From positions 545,001 through 609,000 of the forward strand of contig NC_019676.1 of assembly GCF_000316625.1 (NCBI RefSeq): 64,000 nt of DNA, read 5' to 3'. The position numbers and the translations under genes were made by a program. The stretch's first letter is position 1. The number at the start of each line of letters is the position of its first letter. The DNA comes from Nostoc sp. PCC 7107 (lineage in GTDB: Bacteria; Cyanobacteriota; Cyanobacteriia; Cyanobacteriales; Nostocaceae). Of the stretch, positions 52,335 through 62,801 are shown piece after piece. Under the pieces are notes generated by a model, which was not told where the DNA came from, did not search any database, and worked only from the letters and a program-made list of their open reading frames with translations.

Positions 52335-55300
52335 AAGCACAATTGTAGACTCAGCAGAACGCCCAAATTCTTCAGGTGCATACTGCAAATGCGCTTCCGC
52401 ACCAGGCCATGTATATGTACCGGGAGTTACAGAACGAACTAAGTAATGTAGACTATAAACTCCTGGTTCGAGGTGTTCAGCGTAGGCGATAATGCGATCG
52501 CGGTAAATATTGCGATAACCAAGTTGCCAACTATCGGCTTTAGCTTGCAGTGCGGCTGTCGCAGTCTGAAAACTCTGGTCTACGGCTTCAAATCCTGCTG
52601 GTAATGGGTCTTTAATTACTATATGGTCTATAGGATGATCTGCGATTATTTCTAAACCAATATCAAATACTTGCCCACTATCTACAGTCAACGGTTTATC
52701 AACAGCGTACATCCCGGTTTTTTGCAGAACTTTTTCTTCACCAACTTTACTAATTTCTCTGGTGACTCGTAACCCATTAAACCTTCCTGGTTGGTTGCCT
52801 TGCAAGCGATAATTATAGGCAACTAAATAGTGCAATTTGCCCCTACCTGATTTTTGCAATATCACATCATGACGACCGCGAGGTAATTTATCCATTGCGA
52901 CATTTAGCTGCAAGTTAGGATTTTTATAACCATCAAAGTGATTTTCACCCAACTTTTTACCAGCAAGTTTTACTATCGTGGCAAAGTTTGGTGGTGTGGG
53001 TTGAAGTTGACTATATTCTACTAAAGCTGTTAAAGCTTGAGCATTATTATAGTTAGTTTGCCATGTGCCATTTCGCCGCAAGCCTAAAAGACTTTGGAAT
53101 AGTTTATCAATAACTTCTGGTTTACTTTGTTTGGCAATAAATAACCTTAAAGCCTGTGATTGGGCGGTGGTAGATGAATTCATCCATCCCCAACTTTGGG
53201 GTAAACTAATTACGGCTGTGCGTCCAGTTTCATAGATATTTTGTTGTAATTGGTTCAACATTTGTTGAGATTCATCTTGCCATTCTGAAAATTGCGATAA
53301 GTATCGCGCTAGTTTGATTTGGGTGACGATATCAAAGTTATTCCGTTGTTGATAAATATCACCTAAGAAACTATTGCTTTTATCACCTAATTCTGCTAGG
53401 GCGATTAAGGCGTTTAATTGCAGTTGATGTTTACAAATTTGCTGTTTACAAAAATCGTATTGTCCAGGGTTAGCTAAAACTTTTTGCAGATAAGTTTTCA
53501 AACGCGAAAGTGTTGCAGTGTCTACAGAATTAGGAAATGCTTGATTAGCTTTTACTAACGATTCTGCCGAGTATGCTGAAACCCAAGGATCTGATTTTTC
53601 TTGTCCGGGATAAGCAGCAAAACCACCGTCAGCTACCTGTAGTTTTTGTAGTTGGGTAATGGCTTGATTTGCCTTTTGACTAGGATTAAATTCAGCAAAG
53701 GATTGACTATATTTTTGTCCTAAAGTTTGCAGGTTAGCAGCAATGATTAATTGACTGGCGGCTGGTTCTGCAAAGGGTAAATCATCATCGTCTAAAACTT
53801 GTTTGGCTGGTACTTTAATTTCGGGTATTAATGTACTCGCCAATTGAATATCTAAACCGCCAGCTTCGGGGTAGATATTTTTATCAACATTCAGTGGAAT
53901 TTTCACTTGCTTTTCTGTTACGCCAGCTTCCACAACTTGTTCAGTAATTTCTAGCGGCTTGACTTCCAAGGGTAATTCAAAAGCATCGGCTGTATTATTT
54001 AGTTGGGTGGTAAATCTGACTTTACTTTCGCCAACGCCACCTGCAATCATCGGGAAACGATAAGCTTTGGTGGCTGGTTCTGCGTTGGTTTGTAAGGAAG
54101 TCGTGGTGGGGTTATTTTCCGCAAATTTGACTGTACCGCTAAGTTCGCCGTTAATTGAGAGGTTTCCGTTATTCCCGGTGGTGTTGGTGACAGATAAACC
54201 AGCGAAGATGCGATCGCCTGGACGGGCAAATTGTGGCAAAATGGCATTAGTTAGCAGTGGTTTGGTGGTGATAAACGTCGCGTCAGTGTTACCAAAGCGT
54301 AAGTTTCCATCAGTAGCAACAACCATCACCCGCCATGTAGTGAAATCATCAGGTAATTTAAAGGTTATCTGCGCTTTACCACTCGCATCAGCTAACACCG
54401 AACCGTTGTAGTAAGCTAACGCCTGAAAATCTGTACGGACGCGGGTATTTGCTGCACCTGTGGAAAAACCACCGCCATAACCCCAACCTTTGGGTTTCGC
54501 CACCTCTTGGGGTTGTATCACCACATCAGGACGATTATCGCTGAAACGAGTAGATATTTGCTGTTCTGCATAGACTGTATCTACTAAGTTTGGCGGACGA
54601 TAACCAGATAGTTGCAACACCGCTTCATTCACCACCATGACGGTAAATTGTCCTGGAGTGGGGTTGTTTTGGTTGTCTTTGAGTTCTAGTTGTATTGTTT
54701 GTTCTGCACCGGGTTCTAAAGATGCTTGCAAAGGTGTAACTTGCACTTTTAAATATTTATCTTGCAAGTTGACTTTAAAAGGTGTAAAACCGATTTTTAC
54801 TAATTTATCTAAACTTCCAGGTTCGACTTGATTCAGAGGTGCGCCTTGTCTAACTAATACAGCTTCAACTGCTGCATTGGGTAACATTTCTGGTATGACT
54901 TGAAACTGAATTTGGGGTGCGCCTCCCTTGATTTTAGTGACTTGTTGATAGAGAGGTTTGTCTTTAATGACTGCAAAATATAATTCTGCTTCTGGGTAGG
55001 GAGATTGAATTAAGGCTGTAGCAGTTTCCCCAGGTTTATACTCTTTTTTATCTAGTTTAACCTCTAGGCGATCGTCATCTTCCGAACTCCAGGAAACTGA
55101 AGTTTCTCCTGTTGCCCAAATTTGCAAATCTGTCGCAGTTAATTCCTCTTTTGTATCGCTAAAATTAGCCCTAATTCTGTATGAGCCTGATTCGCGTGGT
55201 GTTAAAGTCAATATCTGGGAACTATCAGCAGATGTAATCTCTGCTTGTGCAACTGTTTTATATTCAATTTGATTTTTAGCGGTGCGACTACCTTCAACTA

Positions 55301-58055
55301 ACTGAGTCACACTAATATATTTCATCTGTTGTAATTCTAGGCGCACCCGTTGACCAGTGATTGCTTTTCCTGTCGGTTCAGTTACAATAACTTCAATGGG
55401 TAAGGCCTTACCTGCATCAGCAATAAAGTTACTTTTTAATCCAATTAGTCGGTTACTAGGTAAAGCCGTAAACTTTTGAGAAGTAGCCACAGATAAATTA
55501 GAAACATCTGCAACTTGCACATCTACTTGGTAAGTCATGGGGTAAGGTAAATCTTTAGCAACTGTCACAGTTTGACTAGTTTTACCACCTGCATCTAACT
55601 TATCACTAGTTTGCAAAACCTCACTTGTTAACGATGGACTTTCTTCCGGCCAAAACCATTGTCTACCAAAACTAAATTCTTCCCAACCTTTAGGGATAAA
55701 ATTAGTTTGTTGACGCGTGACAAAATATTTTGCTTCCCCAGCTTCCACGGGCGCACCGAATAAATAATTACTAGTGGCTTTCGCTTCAATTTTGTCATTG
55801 GCTAAGGCAAATTCCTTATCTAAATTGAGTTCAACTTTAAAATTAGGCGGTTTAAACTCAGCCACCCGAAACTCGCCAGAAATTTCTTGTCCTTCTTTAC
55901 CTTTACCTTGAATTGTATAGTAGCCCAAAGCTTGAGCTTTTTGAATTGGTAACTCTAAAGAAAATGTCCCAAACTCATTGGTAGTTTTGCCACCTAATTG
56001 AGTTTTTTGTCCATTAGGATTAATCAAAGTTAATTGATAAATTGCGTTTTTATTTTGTTGAATAGTCCCATTTTGTAAATAGTCAGCAAAACCAGTAAAC
56101 CAAGCTTTTTCTCCTGGTTGATATAAATCTCTATCAGAAAAAATTACACCCCGTGATTCTGCTTTTGCTTCTTGCCAACCTGCATCAATACCATAACCAA
56201 AAGCACCGCTATATTCTTCAGTTCTGGCAAAAGCCCAATCTTGATTTTCTCGCGCAATTACTAATAGCTGTGGTGATTTAGTAAATCTTTGATTCCCAGC
56301 AAAACACTGCTTTAAATTATCAACTTGCAGTCTTAAAGTGCCATTCTCATCAGTTTTACCCGTCGCGCAAGGTAGAACGTTACTGGGATATTTTTCTTCT
56401 AGCTTTGATTGATAAACTTCAATAGCTGCATTCTTAGCTGGTGAACCATCACTCAAATGATGGACACGAATTAAACCAGAGTCAGGGAACCATTGACTAA
56501 ATACACCCAAATTTGTCAATTGAACTAAACCATAAGTGACAGGTTCTCGCCACAGTTCCTTACCATTATCTTGATATTTATTTGTGCGGGCTTGGACTCC
56601 ATAAGCTAACATCCCTGTTGGACTATCCAGTTTTTGTCTTAATGGGACATTGATATCAACAAGTTGATTTTTTTTGGCGTTGATTTTAAAGCTTGCCCAT
56701 GAATTTAACTGTGGTAATAACTCGTTATCATTGCCTTTAGGACTAGCATTATTAAAATAAACTAAATCACTAGGTTGAACTACACGATAAGCTGCTTTAT
56801 ATTTAGCCTCTGGCAGATTAACTGTACTAATATTTAATTGTAAGTTCTGACCGGAAGGAAAAATATGTAAATCCCCAGGAACCCAAATATCCCCCGCTAA
56901 ATCGCCAGTATTATATTGTAGGGTGACAGGTTTATTTAAAGTCTGCCCAAATTTATCTTTAATATTTGTCCCGATAGTAATTTTATAATTAGTCGTAGGT
57001 TCTAAAGCGTAGGGATTAAGCGTCACCACATTAGATTCCTCTGGAACTTGTAATAGTCGAGAGATATCTTTTGGTGTTGGTTCGATTTTGATATTATCTT
57101 TAACTGAATCTGCCAGTAATATATTGTTAAATTCTAACTGCGGACTACCTTTAATAAATCTGCCGTAGGTTCCGTTAACATCAGGTTGTCCGTAAAAATT
57201 GATTGTTTTAAATTCTAAAGATGAATAAGTCGCCAACTTACTCACAGACTCTTTATCTGTAGGTAAGTTACCGTAATCTGGTAATATGCCGGGAGAAAAT
57301 ACCAGACGATAATTAGTCGCTTTTTCTAAACTTTTCTGGGGTATGAGATTATAAACCCAGTTACGCATTGAAGGGTCAAACTTTGCTAACGGATCTTCAC
57401 CTTCTGTTGGTTTTTCTTCTTTCGCCAACTCTACATTAAAAGTGATATCTTTGTTTTTACCTTCCGGCACAAGTTTGATATGCTCTTGTAAGGAAGCTAA
57501 GTTTAATTCAACATTAGATGTAAATTGTAGTTTTTGTTTTAAATCGATAGGTTGAATCTCGGCTTTTTCTACAGGATTCACACCAGGTAAATCGGTGAGC
57601 TTGATAGGTTCAGTATTAAAAGTCCAAGCTAAATCTTGATTTAATTTGTGATTTTTTAAATCTCCTAACCCAGATTTCAGCGTAACTTGAAATCTTGTTG
57701 CTTGCGGGAGTGCTTTATCTGCTTGAAAACCTACCATTCGTGGCGTTAAAAAACGAAATTGACCGGGTAAAGGCGGCCATAAGGCAAATTTTTGTAATAA
57801 ATTTTGCTGTTCTGGGCTGTCAAGCTTTTCGATAGGAATTAAAGCTTCTTTAAAGCGAATGCGAATTTGATTTAAAGGTGTAGTATCACCAACGGGGCTA
57901 ATTTGTTCAATCCAGTCTGGTAACTTTGGTGGGGTGAGTGGTGAGACAATTGGTAATGGTTCTTTATTGGTGGTTATACCTAATAAACTACATCCGCTAA
58001 TGCTTAATATAAATGTGAGAGTAATAAATAATTGGAGGATAATTTTTATAATCAT
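52317..58055 (-). CDS. Alpha-2-macroglobulin-like lipoprotein (YfhM type, thioester-less)
   Basis: This 1912-residue periplasmic lipoprotein (lipobox LSISGC, Cys22) has the bacterial alpha-2-macroglobulin layout: N-terminal Ig-like/MG domains, a bait region, a complement-like core (DFTTWRVMVVATDG, ANAILPQFARPGDRI type segment), a toroid, and a receptor-like C-terminus. Such proteins trap proteases that reach the periplasm and are paired with PBP1C. The position of the reactive CxEQ thioester reads LPFAEPAASQL, so the thioester Cys and Glu are lost. It is divergent from pbpC, the standard genomic partner. Confidence 0.88.
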   Translation of the reverse strand: MIIKIILQLFITLTFILSISGCSLLGITTNKEPLPIVSPLTPPKLPDWIEQISPVGDTTPLNQIRIRFKEALIPIEKLDSPEQQNLLQKFALWPPLPGQFRFLTPRMVGFQADKALPQATRFQVTLKSGLGDLKNHKLNQDLAWTFNTEPIKLTDLPGVNPVEKAEIQPIDLKQKLQFTSNVELNLASLQEHIKLVPEGKNKDITFNVELAKEEKPTEGEDPLAKFDPSMRNWVYNLIPQKSLEKATNYRLVFSPGILPDYGNLPTDKESVSKLATYSSLEFKTINFYGQPDVNGTYGRFIKGSPQLEFNNILLADSVKDNIKIEPTPKDISRLLQVPEESNVVTLNPYALEPTTNYKITIGTNIKDKFGQTLNKPVTLQYNTGDLAGDIWVPGDLHIFPSGQNLQLNISTVNLPEAKYKAAYRVVQPSDLVYFNNASPKGNDNELLPQLNSWASFKINAKKNQLVDINVPLRQKLDSPTGMLAYGVQARTNKYQDNGKELWREPVTYGLVQLTNLGVFSQWFPDSGLIRVHHLSDGSPAKNAAIEVYQSKLEEKYPSNVLPCATGKTDENGTLRLQVDNLKQCFAGNQRFTKSPQLLVIARENQDWAFARTEEYSGAFGYGIDAGWQEAKAESRGVIFSDRDLYQPGEKAWFTGFADYLQNGTIQQNKNAIYQLTLINPNGQKTQLGGKTTNEFGTFSLELPIQKAQALGYYTIQGKGKEGQEISGEFRVAEFKPPNFKVELNLDKEFALANDKIEAKATSNYLFGAPVEAGEAKYFVTRQQTNFIPKGWEEFSFGRQWFWPEESPSLTSEVLQTSDKLDAGGKTSQTVTVAKDLPYPMTYQVDVQVADVSNLSVATSQKFTALPSNRLIGLKSNFIADAGKALPIEVIVTEPTGKAITGQRVRLELQQMKYISVTQLVEGSRTAKNQIEYKTVAQAEITSADSSQILTLTPRESGSYRIRANFSDTKEELTATDLQIWATGETSVSWSSEDDDRLEVKLDKKEYKPGETATALIQSPYPEAELYFAVIKDKPLYQQVTKIKGGAPQIQFQVIPEMLPNAAVEAVLVRQGAPLNQVEPGSLDKLVKIGFTPFKVNLQDKYLKVQVTPLQASLEPGAEQTIQLELKDNQNNPTPGQFTVMVVNEAVLQLSGYRPPNLVDTVYAEQQISTRFSDNRPDVVIQPQEVAKPKGWGYGGGFSTGAANTRVRTDFQALAYYNGSVLADASGKAQITFKLPDDFTTWRVMVVATDGNLRFGNTDATFITTKPLLTNAILPQFARPGDRIFAGLSVTNTTGNNGNLSINGELSGTVKFAENNPTTTSLQTNAEPATKAYRFPMIAGGVGESKVRFTTQLNNTADAFELPLEVKPLEITEQVVEAGVTEKQVKIPLNVDKNIYPEAGGLDIQLASTLIPEIKVPAKQVLDDDDLPFAEPAASQLIIAANLQTLGQKYSQSFAEFNPSQKANQAITQLQKLQVADGGFAAYPGQEKSDPWVSAYSAESLVKANQAFPNSVDTATLSRLKTYLQKVLANPGQYDFCKQQICKHQLQLNALIALAELGDKSNSFLGDIYQQRNNFDIVTQIKLARYLSQFSEWQDESQQMLNQLQQNIYETGRTAVISLPQSWGWMNSSTTAQSQALRLFIAKQSKPEVIDKLFQSLLGLRRNGTWQTNYNNAQALTALVEYSQLQPTPPNFATIVKLAGKKLGENHFDGYKNPNLQLNVAMDKLPRGRHDVILQKSGRGKLHYLVAYNYRLQGNQPGRFNGLRVTREISKVGEEKVLQKTGMYAVDKPLTVDSGQVFDIGLEIIADHPIDHIVIKDPLPAGFEAVDQSFQTATAALQAKADSWQLGYRNIYRDRIIAYAEHLEPGVYSLHYLVRSVTPGTYTWPGAEAHLQYAPEEFGRSAESTIVLNAEVR

Positions 58056-58069
58056 GTTTTATAAATATA

Positions 58070-58101
58070 AACGCAGAGGTACGCTGAGGTGAACGCAAAG
58101 T
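58070..58101. repeat. Right arm of inverted-repeat pair
   Basis: AACGCAGAGGTACGC then TGAGGT (58070-58090), followed by GAACGCAAAGTT, is the inverted match to 52303-52334. It lies 15 bp upstream of the A2M-like start codon, in the divergent 236-bp gap shared with pbpC. Confidence 0.85.
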
Positions 58102-58291
58102 TACACAGAGAAAAAAATAAAGAGGAACTCGGTATACAATGGATAGCTAATTTAGTGTAGTTATTGCCAAAAATCACTACAATTCTTAATTTAAATTGGT
58201 ATAAATTGTTAAGTCTTGGAAATAATCACTGATAAATAAATAACCACCGCGCCAGAATTGAAGTAAGTTTTACTATACAGGGGAGTCCCCG

Positions 58292-60607
58292 ATGAGACTA
58301 ATTAGGCGGCTCATCCGAAAGTCAAAATTTTTCTTAGCTATTGTATTTGTATGCCTAGTAGTGCGGCTACTGCCCTATTTTGCGCCTATACACACCGCAG
58401 ATATCGTCCAAAATCAACTGGCTTTGGAATTTAGCGATCGCAATGGGCTACCATTAGGCACAATCCTCACCCGCGACCAAGAACATACTGCCGTCGTTCT
58501 CTTAAATCAAGTCTCTCCCCAATTTATCAAGGCAATTATCGCCGCCGAAGATAGCAATTTTTACCATCATGGCGCGTTGGATATGAAAGCTATTATCCGC
58601 GCTATCAACCAAGCCATTCAAGCTAAACAAATTGTTTCTGGTGCTTCCACAATTACTATGCAGTTGGCGCGGATGTTAGAACCATCGCCTCGTAAATTAT
58701 CAGGTAAAGTGCGGGAAATTTGGTTAGCTTGGCGGTTAGCGGCGGGAATGAATAAAAATGAAATTCTGGCTGCATATATCAATAGATTGCCAATGGGCGG
58801 TAATATATATGGTGTAGAAGCCGCATCTCGAACTTACTTTTCTACTCCAGCCAGTGAGTTAAATCTTGCCCAAGCGAGTCTTCTTGCTGCTATCCCCAAT
58901 AATCCCACCTACTTTGACCCTCTACAACATTGGGATAGGTTGAAACAGCGTCAGAAATACGTCCTCAACCGGATGGTACAGGATGGCTATATCACTCAAC
59001 AAATAGCCGAGAAAACCCAAACGGAAAAAGTCGTTTTTAAGTCTCGTCAACGGGGAATTATTGCTGCACCTCATTTCTTGTTTTGGTTAGCCAAGCAAAT
59101 ACAGATCCCCCCAACCCCCCTTAGTAAGAGAGGAACATCGCCCTTACTAAGGGGGGAACAATCCATCCAGACCACTATAGACAGGCCTTTACAACAATTC
59201 GCCGAAGCCCAAGCGCAGCAAGTAATCTCTACCCTCGCTGCTAACAACGTCCATGATGCAGCAGCTTTAGTCATTGACAACCACACTGGCGAAGTTTTAG
59301 CTTATGTCGGTTCACCTGACTATTTCAACGAAGCTAAACTTGGACGTAACGACGGAGTACAAGCCCTACGTCAACCAGGTTCTACCCTCAAACCCTTTGT
59401 CTATGAGTTGGCGTTAGAAAAAAAACTGATTCGCCCAAACACCATTTTGGCTGATGTCCCCGCCCACTACGCTATTCCTGGGGCGAAACTCTATAGCCCT
59501 ACAGATTATACTCAACGTTTTCTCGGCCCGGTGCGGGTGCGGATAGCTTTAGCAAATTCTTTAAATGTGCCGGCGGTGCGAGTTTTAGAAAAAATTGGCG
59601 TACCAAATTTTTTAGCACGTCTGCATGAATTAGGCTTTACTCACCTCAAACAAACCCCAGAATATTATGGTTTGGGTTTAACTCTCGGTAGTGGTGAAGT
59701 TACTTTATGGGAACTTGCTCAAGCTTACGTCACAATGTCTCAACAAGGACAAGCTGTACCGCTAATCACGACCATTAATAATACTCCACTCCCTACTCTC
59801 AACTCGCCCAAGCAGACAACATGGCAATTAATTACTGATATGTTGAGCGATCGCCACGCCCGCGCTACAGCTTTTGGTGTAGACTCAGTTCTAAACTTGC
59901 CCTTCCCCGCAGCTGTCAAAACTGGTACTTCTTCTAACTTCCGCGATACTTGGACTGTTGGCTTTACCACCGACTACACCGTTGCAACTTGGGTAGGAAA
60001 TTTCAACGGCGAACCGATGCGCCAAGTGTCAGGAGTTATGGGTGCAGCACCTTTGTGGAACCGCATTATGTTGCACCTGCACGAAAACCAAGAACCCGCA
60101 CCGTTTACAGTTCCCCAAGGCCTAATTCAACTCCCTATCTGTGCAAACTCCGGTTTACGCCCCACGGCAGATTGTAATTCTATTGTGCAAGAGTATTTTT
60201 ACCCAGAAGATAAAATTGCTTACGCAACTCAAGACAAGTTTAATTTACCACCCGAATATAATGATTGGTTAGCCAAGCAGCCATCAAATTTGGTATCTAG
60301 TAATTTACGAATTGTTTCGCCCCAAAATGGTGATTTGTACTTACTATATCCAGGTACAGAAGGACAGCAAAAATTAGAATTTAAACTAGCAGGAAATTCA
60401 TCATCGGTTGAGTGGTGGTTGAATGGTGAAAAACTCGATACACAATCAACTAATTTATTTTGGTATCTGCGCCCTGGAAATTGGAATTTAGAAGCACGAA
60501 GTGAGCAAACCAGCGATAAAGTGAGTTTTCAAGTTGAGTTAGCCAAGGTTAAACCAACACGCCGGGGTTTTTCGATTGTTAATTCTCAGCAGATGTTCGG
60601 CAAATAG
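58292..60607 (+). CDS. pbpC: Penicillin-binding protein 1C (class A PBP)
   Basis: This 771-residue bifunctional peptidoglycan synthase has one membrane anchor (FFLAIVFVCLVVRLLPYF), a GT51 glycosyltransferase (AAEDSNFYHHGALD with catalytic Glu; SGASTITMQLARM), a transpeptidase with GSTLKPF (active Ser near residue 363), SLN and KTGTSSNFRD, and a C-terminal BiPBP_C domain. Between the two enzymatic domains there is an unusual insertion encoded by a palindromic repeat. The start follows GGGGAG. It forms a divergent pair with the A2M-like lipoprotein. Confidence 0.93.
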   Translation: MRLIRRLIRKSKFFLAIVFVCLVVRLLPYFAPIHTADIVQNQLALEFSDRNGLPLGTILTRDQEHTAVVLLNQVSPQFIKAIIAAEDSNFYHHGALDMKAIIRAINQAIQAKQIVSGASTITMQLARMLEPSPRKLSGKVREIWLAWRLAAGMNKNEILAAYINRLPMGGNIYGVEAASRTYFSTPASELNLAQASLLAAIPNNPTYFDPLQHWDRLKQRQKYVLNRMVQDGYITQQIAEKTQTEKVVFKSRQRGIIAAPHFLFWLAKQIQIPPTPLSKRGTSPLLRGEQSIQTTIDRPLQQFAEAQAQQVISTLAANNVHDAAALVIDNHTGEVLAYVGSPDYFNEAKLGRNDGVQALRQPGSTLKPFVYELALEKKLIRPNTILADVPAHYAIPGAKLYSPTDYTQRFLGPVRVRIALANSLNVPAVRVLEKIGVPNFLARLHELGFTHLKQTPEYYGLGLTLGSGEVTLWELAQAYVTMSQQGQAVPLITTINNTPLPTLNSPKQTTWQLITDMLSDRHARATAFGVDSVLNLPFPAAVKTGTSSNFRDTWTVGFTTDYTVATWVGNFNGEPMRQVSGVMGAAPLWNRIMLHLHENQEPAPFTVPQGLIQLPICANSGLRPTADCNSIVQEYFYPEDKIAYATQDKFNLPPEYNDWLAKQPSNLVSSNLRIVSPQNGDLYLLYPGTEGQQKLEFKLAGNSSSVEWWLNGEKLDTQSTNLFWYLRPGNWNLEARSEQTSDKVSFQVELAKVKPTRRGFSIVNSQQMFGK
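59115..59156. repeat. Palindromic repeat inserted in frame in pbpC
   Basis: CCCCCCTTAGTAAG (59115-59128) and CTTACTAAGGGGGG (59143-59156) are perfectly complementary around a 14-nt loop. This dispersed cyanobacterial repeat is translated as part of PTPLSKRGTSPLLRGEQ between the GT51 and transpeptidase domains. The frame is kept. Confidence 0.9.
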
Positions 60608-60880
60608 ACGCAGCGTTCACTCATGCTAGACGATTATTTTGAATAGTATTGGGCTAATAAAATTAGCTACCACACTGGCTAAGTATAGCTACGTATAATA
60701 ACAAGAAAATTAAAGTTTTTTCACCTGCTTAGATGGAATTTGGCTGTGTAGTCACGACTTCTAGTTTTTCAGGTAAGAGTAACAAATCAGACAGATTACT
60801 TGAAAATGTAAGTTCAGCTTTCGTAACAATTTGGGAATAATAAACTTGCACAGTCAACTACAAATCCAGCGAGCTAGAGC

Positions 60881-62770
60881 ATGGTTTTGACATTTTTCAA
60901 CTATTTTTTCTACCCAACCGCTTTTATTCCCCACGGACATTGTTATCTCTGGAAACCAGAACTAGTGTGGCTCCACATTATTGCTGATGGTGCGATCGCT
61001 CTTGCATATTATTCTATTCCTGTTTTATTGATTTATTTTATTTCCCAACGCAAAGATGTTCCTTTTAATGGAGTTTTTCTGTTATTTGGAGCTTTTATTC
61101 TGGCCTGCGGGACTGGACACTTAATGGACATTTGGACGCTTTGGCACCCCGATTACTGGATTTCTGGTGCTTTAAAAGCTTTTACGGCAATTATTTCTAT
61201 ATATACAGCATTTGCCTTAATTGTTCTCATCCCTCAAGCTCTCACAATACCCAGTCCTGCCCAATTAGAAGCCGTTAATAGAGTGCTTTCAACTGAAATT
61301 ATTGAGCGTAAACGCATCGAAACAGAGCTACGCCTAGCTGAAGAAATAGCTAAAGACTCTAGCCAAGCCAAAAGTGAATTCCTTGCCAATATGAGCCATG
61401 AATTACGTACACCACTTAATGGCATTCTTGGCTATGCACAAATCCTCCAACGCACAGAACCTTTAAGTGAAAAAGGCAGCAAAGGCATCGGTATTATTTA
61501 TCAATGCGGTACTCATTTATTAACGCTGATTAACGATATTTTGGATTTATCCAAAATTGAAGCACGAAAGCTGGACTTAAATCCCATTGATTTTTACTTA
61601 CCTGCTTTTCTAGACAGTGTTAGTGAAATTTGTCGCATTCGCGCTCAACAAAAAGTAATTGGGTTTAATCTGCAACTTGACCCGGATTTACCAACTGGGA
61701 TTCGTGCTGATGAAAAACGCTTGCGGCAAGTATTAATTAACTTGCTTGGTAATGCGATTAAATTTACACAGCAAGGTAGTGTCACTTTCAATGTTAAAGT
61801 TATTAACCAAGTACCAGATAACAAAGGACAAATTATATATAAAATTCGCTTTGAAATCATCGATACAGGTGCAGGTATCACCTCTGAGCAAGTCGAGAAA
61901 ATATTTGTGCCTTTTGAACAAGTAGGCAGTCAAAAACGTCAAACTGAAGGTACAGGTTTAGGATTAGCTATTAGCCAAAAAATTCTATCTTTGATGAATA
62001 GTCAAATTCAAGTAGAAAGTGAGTTTGGCAAAGGGAGCAACTTTTGGTTTGAGGTGGAACTACCAGAATCTAAAGATTGGGCAAAAGTTTCTAGAGTAGT
62101 TGAACAGGGAACTATTATTGGTTATCAAGGGCAAAAACGGAGCATTTTAATTGTTGATGATAAATGGGAAAATCGCTCAGTGATTGTCAATTTACTAGAA
62201 CCAGTAGGATTTACTGTCATAGAAGCAAGTCATGGTAAAGAAGGATGGGAACAGGTAAATGCCTACAAACTAGACTTGATTATCACAGATTTAGTTATGC
62301 CTGTGATGGATGGATTTGAGTTTATTAAAACTTTACGCCAATCTGGTCAATCTGAAGGGATGCCTGTGATTGCTTCATCTGCCAGTGTGTTTGCAATTGA
62401 CGAATATAAAAGTATTGATATGGGTGCTAATGCTTTTTTGCCCAAGCCGATAGAAGCAGAAACACTTCTGGAACTACTGCGGCAATTTTTGCATCTAGAA
62501 TGGTTATATGACAATCAAAAAAATACTATTAACAAACCAAAAATAGATAATTCAGATACTTTAGTTGATGTAATTCCTCCTGATAAAGAGGTTTTACAAA
62601 AATTTTTAGAACTGGCACAAGACGGCGATATTCAAAAAATTTTAGAAATAGCTGAACAACTTGCAGCATCCGATCAGAAATTTAGCAATTTTACTAGGCA
62701 TATCATTCAGTTAGCCAGCAATTTCCAACTCAAACGTTTGGAAACTTTTATTCAACAACAAATTCATTAA
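60881..62770 (+). CDS. Ethylene-receptor-like hybrid histidine kinase
   Basis: This 629-residue kinase has an N-terminal three-helix membrane domain of the ETR1 type: [20 protein letters not shown] with Asp36, and [18 protein letters not shown] with Cys76 and His80. The spacing D-x39-C-x3-H equals Asp25/Cys65/His69 of plant ETR1, the Cu(I)/ethylene ligands. Then follow a coiled coil, HisKA ([11 protein letters not shown], His173), HATPase_c ([24 protein letters not shown]), a receiver ([27 protein letters not shown]) and a C-terminal helical tail. No GAF domain is present. A downstream kinase follows after 31 bp. Confidence 0.92.
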   Translation: MVLTFFNYFFYPTAFIPHGHCYLWKPELVWLHIIADGAIALAYYSIPVLLIYFISQRKDVPFNGVFLLFGAFILACGTGHLMDIWTLWHPDYWISGALKAFTAIISIYTAFALIVLIPQALTIPSPAQLEAVNRVLSTEIIERKRIETELRLAEEIAKDSSQAKSEFLANMSHELRTPLNGILGYAQILQRTEPLSEKGSKGIGIIYQCGTHLLTLINDILDLSKIEARKLDLNPIDFYLPAFLDSVSEICRIRAQQKVIGFNLQLDPDLPTGIRADEKRLRQVLINLLGNAIKFTQQGSVTFNVKVINQVPDNKGQIIYKIRFEIIDTGAGITSEQVEKIFVPFEQVGSQKRQTEGTGLGLAISQKILSLMNSQIQVESEFGKGSNFWFEVELPESKDWAKVSRVVEQGTIIGYQGQKRSILIVDDKWENRSVIVNLLEPVGFTVIEASHGKEGWEQVNAYKLDLIITDLVMPVMDGFEFIKTLRQSGQSEGMPVIASSASVFAIDEYKSIDMGANAFLPKPIEAETLLELLRQFLHLEWLYDNQKNTINKPKIDNSDTLVDVIPPDKEVLQKFLELAQDGDIQKILEIAEQLAASDQKFSNFTRHIIQLASNFQLKRLETFIQQQIH

Positions 62771-62801
62771 TTCAGCCTAAATTTAATTTTTAAATTGCAT
62801 C

